Assembly: GCA_916049765.1 (NCBI GenBank)
Contig: CAJZIX010000004.1
Coordinates: 1 to 64,000 of the forward strand
Origin: an uncultured bacterium
Lineage (GTDB): Bacteria > Patescibacteriota > Gracilibacteria > Absconditabacterales > Absconditicoccaceae
Reading direction: 5' to 3'
Length of the DNA: 64,000 bases
A program made the position numbers and the translations under genes. Below, one piece after another: positions 56,424 to 64,000 of this stretch (position 1 is its first letter; each line of letters starts with the position of its first letter). The notes under the pieces are model-generated. The model had not been told where the DNA came from and searched no databases. It saw only the letters and a list, made by a program, of their open reading frames with translations.

Positions 56424-57587
56424 ATGTTGCTTGTGATGAAGATTAGTCTAGAACTTCCAAAGGTACTTGGGTTATTGGATATTGCTTCAAGATTTGTTTC
56501 CAAAAATTCAACTTTGCCTATTTTGCAGAATATTTATCTCAAGGCTTCTATTGATAGTTTGCTTATTAGAGCAACAGATATGGAAAAATACATAGAAATT
56601 GAGCTTCCTTGTGCTGTTCAGCTTGAAGGCTCTATTACTGTAAATGCAAAAATGTTCCTCGATATTCTAAAAACAATAGAGAGTAAAACGGTTGAATTTT
56701 CAGTAAATCAGCAAACTTCTATTATGACGATTAAGACGACTAAGGATACTTTTGATATTAATGGTATTTCAGCCTCAGAATATGTCGCTTTACCAGAAGT
56801 TCCACAAGAGAATAGTTTTATGCTTGATACGACAATTTTCTCAAAGGGAACGGAAAAGGTTGAATATGCAATTACTGAAAAGAGTTTTTCACCGATTCTT
56901 ACAGGAATGCTTATGAAGTCAAAGACGGAATGAGATCAGCATAAGATTATTTTTGTTGGAACTGATAGTTTTAGGCTTTCAGAATATAAAACACTGAATA
57001 CCAATACTAAAGATTTTTCTCTTGTGATTCCAAAGGTTGCGATTACAGATGTTAAGTATCTTGTAAATTATGCTATAGATAAAGAGGTTCCAGAAATGTT
57101 GATTAAATATTCCGATAACTTAGTGGCTTTTGAGCTTAATGTTGAAGGCGTTAAAATAGTCGCAACTTCGCTTTTGGTTCAGGGAAATTTTCCAGAATAT
57201 GAAAGAGAGGAAGTGATGCCAACTCAGTTTGTTACGAAGATTATGCTGGATAAAAAAGATTGTGAAAATGCAATCAAAAAAATCTGAATTTTGACGAGAG
57301 ATACGAATAATTTTATTCAGATTGAAACTCAAGGTACGAAAGTTATTCTTTCTTCTGGTAAAACTGACAAAGGAGCTGGTATAACTGAACTTCCCGCCAT
57401 TATTGATGGGGAGGCTTTAACGTTTGGAATAAATGGAAGGTATGTGACGGATTTTATTAGAATGATGTCTTCGGATACGTTAATTTTTAATCTTGTTAAT
57501 GGTCAAAAACCTCTAGTTTTGATGGATAAAGATGATGATGCAAATAGATATGTAGTTAGACCTTTGACTTTAGGAACAGCTTCTTAG
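56424..57587 (+). CDS. dnaN: DNA polymerase III sliding clamp
   Basis: DnaN is the ring that holds polymerase on DNA. The 387-residue product has the three-fold clamp structure. It starts LELPKVLGLLDIASRFVSKN, has PILQNIYLKA and ATDMEKYIEIELP, and ends with the typical NGRYVTDFIRMMSS and DANRYVVRPLTL segments. Start codons at 56424 and 56436 are both possible. UGA glycines are at 56934 and 57288. It precedes the prepilin gene by 24 bases. Confidence 0.95.
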
Positions 57588-57611
57588 TTTTTTATTCATA
57601 GAGTTTTCTTT

Positions 57612-58256
57612 ATGTACAAGCTAAAATGCAGGGCATATACGCTTATTGAGATGATAATTGTGGTACTTACGCTTTGAATTCTTATATGATTAGGAATTCG
57701 TGGATTGACGACTTTGGATGCAAATAAATATTATTCAGAAAGCTGTGTAAATCTTTTATATGGTCCCCTTAATGAATGGGTGTATTATGCGGCTATGAGT
57801 AAACAACTTTCAGGAGATATTACTCCAGATATGTATTTAATCCAAAAAGAAGCCTGAAATTCTGGGTTTACTTTAAGGTATGAGAAAGATTGAAAGGAAG
57901 AAATCTATCATACAGGGTTTCTTTCTCAGCTTCCGTATTGTGCTAAAGGTGAAAAGTATCAAATCTCTTTTTCTATGGATTTTGATAGAATTAAAATGGT
58001 TCCTTCTCTTCATTCTTATGGAGATAAAAGTGGATTTGAAATTTTGAAAAATGATGGGACGAGTTTGGCAACTGGAGCCTTACATTTAAAATTTTGCTCT
58101 CCTTCTTCAGAAAATATTTGTCATGATTTTTGAGAAATTATTTTTGATGCGAGGACGGCTATGATTAAGAAGAGATTTTGTAAAATATATTATCCAAAAG
58201 ATGTATCAGACCCCAATAAAGAAAAAAAATGTAGGGAATGGACAACAGGGGAGTAG
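57612..58256 (+). CDS. type IV prepilin-like protein
   Basis: The 214-residue protein begins with a short basic leader and then AYTLIEMIIVVLTLGILIG, the class III signal of type IV pilins and pseudopilins. In it the Glu at +5 and the following hydrophobic helix are recognisable. The cleavage site residue is unusual (Ala before Tyr, where Gly-Phe is the norm). The C-terminal domain of about 180 residues has paired cysteines (ESCVNLL, PYCAKG, FCSPSSENIC). It could be part of a pilus for attachment or DNA uptake. UGA glycines lie in the helix, too. Confidence 0.75.
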
Positions 58257-58281
58257 GGATCATTTTTTCCATTTTTATGAG

Positions 58282-59070
58282 ATGATGAATTATCCAATTC
58301 CTCGTTTGAGAATTTTTTTTGCTTACAAATGATTTTTATTAGATAAAAATAACTTAAAAACTGAAATTTGACCAGAGTTTTCTCGGAATAGTAAGTCGGC
58401 TTTATTTTCTGAATTTCTTACTTTTATTCAAAAGTGGAACTGGATTTATTCTCAATTCCCTTTTATAAAGCAAATTTTTCTTGCAAATAGTATTACTTTT
58501 AATGCACTCAAGTCAAGTTCGGATATTGATCTTTTTGTTGTTACTCAGAAAGGAAGAATTTGGACAGCTAGATTTTTTATGAGTATAATGATGTTTTTTT
58601 TTCAGATAAAAAGGAACTCAAAAAATGAATTTAAGAGGTTTTGTTTGAGCTTCTTTGTTGACGAGGAACATATAGATTTAGAACCACTTCTTCTATCTGA
58701 AAAGGATGTGTATTTGCCATATTGGATTGCCCATTTGGTTCCTTTATATCAGGAACAGAGGAGCGAAATAGTATTTCAGAAGAATGTTTGGATCTCTCAT
58801 TTTCTTCCTTATTTTCCTAAAAGACAAGCTATTTTTTTGTGAAATTCTGTAATACTAGGGAAATGACTCTTTAAAAAGCTTGTTGAACGATCTTTTAGGG
58901 GAATGGTTTGAGAAATTTTGGAGAGATGGATAAAAAAAATCTGGCTTACTCGTATGAAAAGATTACAGAAAGAGAAACCAGAACTTCATCAGGGGGTTAT
59001 TATCTCTGATTGAATTTTAAAATTTCACTATGATCAGAGGGAAAAGTATTCTGATTTATTTTTTTCTTAA
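58282..59070 (+). CDS. nucleotidyltransferase-domain protein
   Basis: The 262-residue protein has IFLANSITFNALKSSSDIDL and then FVVT, a close fit to the G/A-N-S-x(n)-S-D-I-D-L-F core of MNT-type nucleotidyltransferases. The acidic pair D-x-D binds metal. A hydrophobic segment follows (RFFMSIMMFFF). The family often works in pairs with HEPN toxins, but no partner is seen here. UGA glycines are frequent in the second half. The gene begins 25 bases after the prepilin gene. The alternative ATG at 58285 is equally possible. Confidence 0.65.
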
Positions 59071-59256
59071 ACTTTTTAAGTGTATTATTATGTCAGTAAC
59101 TAACTGTTTTTTTGTATGATAACTAATAGTTATATATCTATGTTAGTAGTGATAACTTTTATATAGCAGAATGTAGAGAAATGCTCTTGTCTTTTTCTTT
59201 GATATTCCTAAAGTGGGTGTTGTAAATGATTTTTATTTTATATCTTCCGAGTAGAA

Positions 59257-60435
59257 ATGAGAGACATTAAAGCGGTATTTGATATAGGAAATGATACCAT
59301 CAAAGCGGTTGTTTTCGGAAAGGATAATGACAAAGATATTATCCTCGCTAAACAAATGGAGCCTGCCCTTGGACTTAAAAAAGGAAAAATCCTTGATGCT
59401 GAGGCTTTTACTACAACGATCAATAAGATTATTGAAAATTTTATCAAGAAGCTCGGAGGAGATTTTATTGAAGAGGTAGTCGTTGGGGTTTCTCATCCTG
59501 AGATGCTTACGCACAGAATCATTGAAGGAAAGAGGATTATGCAAGACGAGGTTGGAAGCGATGATATTGATCATCTTTCAAGGATCGTTGCTGAGATTTC
59601 TACAAAAAACAACTATGAAACTATCAAAATTGTCCCTGTTTGTTGGATTATTGATGAGGATAAAAGAGAAAAAGATCCGATCGGTTTGAAATGTAAGAAG
59701 TTGGAATTGATGGCTGATGTCTTTATGTTGCCAAAGAACTTCTATACTGGGTTGATTGATGCCTTTGATAAGGTTGGATTATCAATATCTGATATGATCC
59801 CAAATGTTATTGCTGCTACAGAGATTGCAATTGATTATGATCATAAAGATCTAGGAACGGTACTTGTAGATATTGGAAAGAATCAGACTTCTTATGTTAT
59901 TTATGAAGATGGATATCCACTTGGATATGGAACAATTCCAATGGGGGGAGAGGATGTGACTAAGGATATTTCTATCGGAATGCAGGTAGATATCAAAGAA
60001 GCCGAAGAAATCAAGAAAACGCATGGAATGGCGATGCTTGCCGAGGGGATTAAATCTGATAGTCAGCTGGACCTTGCTTTCCTTACTGAGATTATCAATG
60101 CGAGATATGAAGAAATCTTCCTTAAGGTTAATCAGCATTTAGAAAGAATAGAAAAAGACTGAAGATTACCAGGGGGTATCCTCTTGATTGGAGGTGGAAG
60201 TAAAATACAGAATGTTGATTATTTGGCAAAAAATGTTTTCAAGCTCGCGACTTTTTATGGAAAAGATTTGATGGTAAATGTAGGAGATCTTTCTCAAAAT
60301 ATTCAGTTTATTAATTTGCTTGGAATTTACTATCGATCAAACAAATATATGGATATTGCTTCTAGGAAAATGTCTTTTAGAGGCGCAGGAAAAGTCTTCG
60401 GAAAACTTGGAGATTTGATTAAAAACCTTTTCTAG
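59257..60435 (+). CDS. ftsA: cell division protein FtsA
   Basis: FtsA is the actin-like protein that tethers FtsZ to the membrane. The 392-residue product has AVFDIGNDTIKAVVF (phosphate-1 loop), the 1C domain, VLVDIGKNQTSYVIYEDG (phosphate-2), ILLIGGGSKIQNVD with a UGA glycine nearby (adenosine loop), and a C-terminal helix KLGDLIKNLF that should dock in the membrane. The order ftsA-ftsZ with a 60-base gap is the usual one. One in-frame UGA near 60163 is read as glycine. Confidence 0.95.
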
Positions 60436-60495
60436 TCAATAAAAAAACTTAAATACTAATTCAGATTTTTCTTTATATTCTTATCTATCTAACGA

Positions 60496-61653
60496 ATGGT
60501 TATCAATGAAATTATGCCTGAATTTATCCCAGGAGCAAAGATTAAAGTCTTTGGAGTTGGGGGATGTGGAAATAAAGCCCTCAATAGAATGATCCAAGAA
60601 GGATTGACAGGAGTAGAATTTGTTGCAGTAAATACTGATGCACAGGATCTTGCAACGAATCTCGCACAGCAAAAAGTAAATATCGGACTTAATATCACGA
60701 AGGGACTCGGAGCTGGAGCGAATCCTGAAATCGGAAGAAAATCAGCAGAGGAGGATGAAATGAATCTTAAATCAGTAATGCAAGATACTGATATGGTTTT
60801 CATCACTGCTGGAATGGGAGGAGGAACCGGAACCGGAGCTGCACCTGTGGTAGCGAGTATTGCCAAGAGTATGGGAATCCTTACCGTTGGTATTGTAACC
60901 AAGCCTTTTAGCTTTGAAGGAAAGAAAAGGTCTCTTAATGCTGAAGAAGGACTTAAGAAGATGAAAGAAGTCGTAGATACCTTGATCGTGATCCCAAATG
61001 ATAAAATTTATACTTTGGTAGACAAGAAGACTACTTTTAAGCAAGCCTTTACTATGATTGATAAGGTGCTTTATCTTGGGGTTCAGGGTATTTCTGATTT
61101 GATTACCAAGCCTGGAGATATCAACATTGACTTTGCAGATATCAGAGAAGTGATGCTTAATTCTGGAAACGCTTTGCTCGGAATCGGATATGGAGCTGGA
61201 GAAAAGAGAGCAGTGGATGCAGCGAGAAAAGCTATTGAAAACCCACTTCTTGAAACCAATCTTGATGGAGCGAAGAAAGTGATTTTCGCGGTATCTGGAG
61301 GAATGGATTTGACGCCGATTGAGGTGCAGGAGGCTGCTGCGATTGTTGAGGAAATCCTTGATGATGATGTGAATATGATTTGGGGAATGAGCTTTGATGA
61401 ATCTTTTGAAGATGAGGTGAAGGTTACGATTATTGCGACAGGATTTGAAGAGCAGAGTAAGGAGCCTATTTTGAAGCCAGTTCAGAGAAATTTCCTTGGT
61501 CAGAAGATTGAAATGCCAAAAAGAGAATCTGAAAATTATATCACGAGAGGACTCAGAAATACCGAAACGATCGCTGAACCTGAAGTAAAAGAACCTGAAG
61601 AAGATACTGAGGTTCCAGCATTCTTGAGGAGACAAATGAAGCAACAAGGGTAA
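60496..61653 (+). CDS. ftsZ: cell division protein FtsZ
   Basis: FtsZ is the tubulin-like GTPase of the division ring. The 385-residue product has VFGVGGCGNKALNRMI, the tubulin signature ITAGMGGGTGTGAAP, VDKKTTF-type and NIDFADIREVM segments. It ends with the conserved C-terminal peptide DTEVPAFLRRQMKQQG that binds FtsA. All glycines use GGN, none UGA, as expected for a very highly expressed gene. A TCAGATTTTT motif is 35 bases before the ATG. Confidence 0.98.
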   Translation: MVINEIMPEFIPGAKIKVFGVGGCGNKALNRMIQEGLTGVEFVAVNTDAQDLATNLAQQKVNIGLNITKGLGAGANPEIGRKSAEEDEMNLKSVMQDTDMVFITAGMGGGTGTGAAPVVASIAKSMGILTVGIVTKPFSFEGKKRSLNAEEGLKKMKEVVDTLIVIPNDKIYTLVDKKTTFKQAFTMIDKVLYLGVQGISDLITKPGDINIDFADIREVMLNSGNALLGIGYGAGEKRAVDAARKAIENPLLETNLDGAKKVIFAVSGGMDLTPIEVQEAAAIVEEILDDDVNMIWGMSFDESFEDEVKVTIIATGFEEQSKEPILKPVQRNFLGQKIEMPKRESENYITRGLRNTETIAEPEVKEPEEDTEVPAFLRRQMKQQG

Positions 61654-61696
61654 TTTTGCCTTTGCAAAGTAAGATCTCTTAGCTTTTAATTTTCAT

Positions 61697-61806
61697 CGGC
61701 TTGTTTACAAATTTCTGACCGGTCGTTTACAAATTTTCGTCAGGTCAGAAATTTTTTTTCATCAGGTCGTTTGTAAATCTCCATCAGATCGGAAATGCTG
61801 ATTTTA
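61697..61806 (+). repeat. degenerate 22-base tandem repeat
   Basis: Five units of 22 bases run head to tail from 61697, 61719, 61741, 61763 and 61785. The consensus is about CAGGTCGTTTACAAATTTTC followed by (A/G)T. Units 2 and 4 are closest, and the fifth is partial in its match. Confidence 0.65.
61709..61759 (+). terminator. ftsZ terminator
   Basis: AAATTTCTGACC and GGTCAGAAATTT form a perfect 12-base stem across units 1-3 of the tandem repeat, followed by T. The loop is 22 bases long. Confidence 0.7.
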
Positions 61807-61989
61807 AAAATGCTAGGGGAAATGCTCTTTTAAAAACGGAATCTCTGCTTCTTCTAGGAACTTTATTTTGAAATAGATTGTTGGAATCTTTAAAAAGTCA
61901 AGAGAGGAATGTGGATTCAATGTCAGATTTTTGCTTTCTAACTTTAAAGTAACTATACTTAGGGTAGTTTAGTTTCTAATACGAGAACT

Positions 61990-62400
61990 ATGCAACTTAC
62001 GATCGCTACGACACAAAATGCAACCGTTTATGAAGGAAGGATAGATCAGGTGAGTTTGCCGACGGAGAATGGGACTTTGATGATTTATCAGAATCATATT
62101 CCCTCGGTGGTAAAACTTGTTCCTTGAGTGATTCAGATTTCTTCTGATGGGAAAATAAGTAAAAATCTGAGTATTTCCAAAGGGATCGCTCTCGTTGATG
62201 CGAAATCAGTGAGAATTACGGTTTCTATTGCAACGACGCAACCTTTAGCGAAACTGGTGGAACTTCGTGGGAGTCAGCAACTCCTTGAACTGAAATTACA
62301 GAAAGTGAAAAGCTTTGGGAGTGTGGAAGAGATTAGTCAGCTGATCTGTGAATTAGAGAAAGTCAAAGCTGATATTAAACTCGTAGAACTTTATCATTAA
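61990..62400 (+). CDS. atpC: ATP synthase epsilon subunit-like protein
   Basis: The 136-residue product resembles the epsilon subunit of F-type ATP synthase. It has MQLTIATTQNATVYEGRIDQ, VSLPTENGTLMIYQNHIPSV and KNLSISKGIALVD, the usual beta-sandwich blocks, and a charged helical tail. No other ATP synthase gene is in the window, so it is separate from any atp operon visible here. One UGA glycine (LVPGVIQ). The ATG follows a TCAGATTTTT motif 67 bases upstream. Confidence 0.75.
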
Positions 62401-62405
62401 AAAAA

Positions 62406-62437
62406 GAAAGTCTGATCTAAACGGTCAGGTTTTTTTG
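62406..62437 (+). terminator. terminator after atpC
   Basis: GTCTGATC and CGGTCAGG pair with G-T wobble, followed by seven T. The arms are inverted copies of the window's recurrent TCAGAT-type motif. Confidence 0.65.
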
Positions 62438-62499
62438 CTCTTGAAATACCCTTAAGGATAACTATGCTTTAATCGGTTTTATTTTTTATTTGTGCAATA

Positions 62500-63189
62500 A
62501 TGAAAAGAGTTTTACCTTTGTTGCTTATGTTTGCTTTTTTGTCTTGATGTAGTTTTATGAAAAGTCCTAAAGTCTGTGAGCCACTTCCGCCAAAAAAAGT
62601 CTATACTGCTGAGGAAAAAAGAAAGTTCATTACCTCCCTAGGTTTCAAGAGTTGTGATGATGAGCTTCTTTGTAAATATAAGGACTGCACAAAGATGGAG
62701 GATCCAAAAAATGTTTGTAAAAATGGGAGAGAATTCTGAGACCATTATCTTAATGAGCTAAAAAACGATGATCTCCGTCTGGATTATGGAGAAGGAATAA
62801 GGTTTGAGGAACAAGGTTGAACGATATTTTCAGGAGTAGAAATTAAGCTCAAAGTTCTGACTTGAGTCGTAGAAATTACAACTGAAGCACGATATAGTAG
62901 TCCACAACTGAAAAATTGTTCAAGAAATATTACTGCTTTGCAATATCTCATAAAAGATAAGATGGAAGAGGGGATTTTGCCTGCTGATACTATTCTCCCT
63001 CCGACAATCAACCAAAAAATTGTTAAAGCTGGAGAATCAACAACGATTTCAGAAAAAGATGTTATTGTCTATTCAGATTTAGAGAAATATGGATTAACAG
63101 GCTATAGCTATGAAGATTTTAGTTTTAAGATCAGTCCACTAGCCAAAGAAAATCGTATTGCTTATGAAATCATCATTCCAAAAGACTAA
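62500..63189 (+). CDS. cysteine-containing lipoprotein
   Basis: The 229-residue protein has the lipobox FLSGC, with the glycine written UGA, after a KR start and a leucine-rich stretch. The mature part has a cysteine cluster (KVCEPLPP, FKSCDDELLCKYKDC, NVCKNG) and a beta-rich C-terminal half. I know no family. UGA glycines are few. A terminator formed of inverted TCAGAT motifs follows. Confidence 0.75.
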
Positions 63190-63503
63190 ATAAAATCAAA
63201 AAAAGAAAGTCTGATCTAAGGGGTCAGATTTTTTTGATTATTAGAAGTTTTTGGTGGAATTTTTGTTGGTTTTTTCTTTACTTTTGATTTTTTGGTAAAA
63301 TATTTGGTAAATTTTTAATCAATTTGTTTTATTCTATTTTGTTTTGAATTATAATAAACTTTTATCAGATTTGACAAAGTAAAATATATAGATATAATTG
63401 ATCTGCTTTTCTATGATCATCTTTATAATAGAATCTATAAAAAAGCTCAAATAAACAATTAGTATAAAGTCTATTTGTATATTTGTTTTTCTTGTTTTTA
63501 TGT
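63190..63503. other. AT-rich intergenic region
   Basis: Apart from the terminator at its left end I see only T-rich and A-rich sequence, and no gene. Confidence 0.55.
63206..63235 (+). terminator. terminator after the lipoprotein gene
   Basis: AAAGTCTGATC and GGGTCAGATTT form the stem over a short TAAG loop, with T after. It is built of two inverted TCAGAT motifs. Confidence 0.75.
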
Positions 63504-64000
63504 ATGAAAATAAAGTATATGAAAAAATTAAGTAATCCTTATTTTTTAGTTCCTATTTTAGCAAGTGTTTTATCATGTTTTTTATCTTATATCGTTGGTA
63601 GCATTCTAGAATATTATAAAATAGAAGACGATTTGCTAGTCTTATTATTATCTTTTACGATGTGTTTTCGAGGATTTGTTTTAACTGTTGTATTTTGGAA
63701 ATTTTTTCCTAAAAGACTGTGGAATGAAATAGATAAATCAAAGAGAATTTATAATTGGCAGTTTTTCCATAATTGAAAATTTATTGATAAAATTGTAATT
63801 TATGAATGAGATTTAGAAAAAGGAATTCCAAATGGTAAGGGGAAACGATATTATAAAAATTGATGTATTAGATGGGAGTGAAGTTGTTTAAATGGGAATC
63901 TGCATTGAAAATGAATTATATATTATCAGAATGGAAATAAAAGTTGTGAATGACAGTTTATAAAATGAAGAGCGGAATGATATGGAAAAATGTATTATGA
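63504..64000 (+). CDS. MORN-repeat membrane protein (cut by window end)
   Basis: At least 165 residues are visible. Two membrane helices come first (FLVPILASVLSCFLSYIVG and then LVLLLSFTMCFRGFVLTVVF). A MORN-type repeat region follows, with units such as YEGDLEKGIPNGKGKRYYKN and GNLHGKGIIYYQ, where glycines at the G-x-G spots are often UGA. MORN repeats bind lipids or proteins and are common in surface and toxin-related proteins. The 3' end is beyond the window. The ATG at 63504 is chosen, and 63519 is another option. Confidence 0.75.

Larger units (their letters stand above)
61654..61989. other. intergenic region after ftsZ with tandem repeat
   Basis: Between ftsZ and the epsilon-like gene lies a stretch without a gene. 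It contains the ftsZ terminator inside a 22-base tandem repeat and a TCAGATTTTT motif at 61923. Confidence 0.6.

Noticed and set aside
60772..61647. 291-codon open frame on the minus strand inside ftsZ
   Set aside because: It is the shadow of a strongly conserved gene; its translation is Ser/His/Asn-rich and lacks any motif.
61697..61806. CRISPR array
   Set aside because: The units are directly adjacent with no spacers, and they vary too much; no cas gene is in the window.
1..64000. UGA as selenocysteine
   Set aside because: UGA occurs dozens of times at glycine positions in all kinds of genes, with no SECIS-like hairpins after the codons.

Overview
The window comes from an AT-rich bacterium that reads UGA as glycine (genetic code 25). 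Nearly every long gene is broken by TGA triplets that fall on family-invariant glycines: AGEVV of MutL, KAPGFGD of GroEL, LSGGQ of the ABC ATPase, the P-loop of a cytidylate kinase-like protein, DLPGYG of EngB and GKYHPHGD of GyrA. Genes end only in TAA or TAG. This code is known from Absconditabacteria (SR1) and Gracilibacteria. The RuBisCO of the II/III type together with AMP phosphorylase favours Absconditabacteria, but the assignment to phylum is inference.

Layout. 1-3.2 kb: pyruvate kinase end, PduL phosphotransacylase, serine hydroxymethyltransferase and tmRNA. 3.5-7.3 kb: secreted protein and lipoprotein genes and a chimeric histidine-triad remnant. 7.4-16.2 kb: valS, a gene split by UAG, a DivIC/FtsB-like protein, mutL, a resolvase-like nuclease and a tRNA-dihydrouridine synthase. 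16.5-20.9 kb: an island with a radical SAM/SPASM enzyme that has no UGA codon, tiny cysteine-containing ORFs and an MFS transporter, bounded by two near-identical copies of the 5' end of a short PriA-like gene. 21-30 kb: RuBisCO, two tRNA-Thr genes, tyrS, a 967-residue orphan and AMP phosphorylase. 30-34.3 kb: a membrane protein with a possible PP2C-like head and two tandem paralogous anchored proteins.

34.4-49.2 kb: groEL, engB, an M3 oligopeptidase, a glycosyltransferase, dprA, a cytidylate kinase-like gene, a MacA/MacB-type export system, an M23 peptidase, a DUF308 membrane protein and groES. 49.4-64 kb: a PlsC-ACP-AMP-ligase fusion, gyrA, dnaN, a type IV prepilin, two nucleotidyltransferase-like genes, ftsA, ftsZ, an ATP synthase epsilon-like gene, a lipoprotein and the start of a MORN-repeat protein.

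How the genes connect: AMP phosphorylase and RuBisCO fit the archaeal-type AMP salvage route to 3-phosphoglycerate (the ribose-1,5-bisphosphate isomerase is not here), and pyruvate kinase lies downstream in the same carbon flow. GroEL and GroES lie 14 kb apart but share the same promoter layout and a CIRCE-like operator. DprA and a prepilin point to DNA uptake, and the TCAGATTT motif recurs far more often than base composition predicts, in leaders, genes and terminators. Shine-Dalgarno sequences are rarely visible, and many starts follow T-rich leaders.
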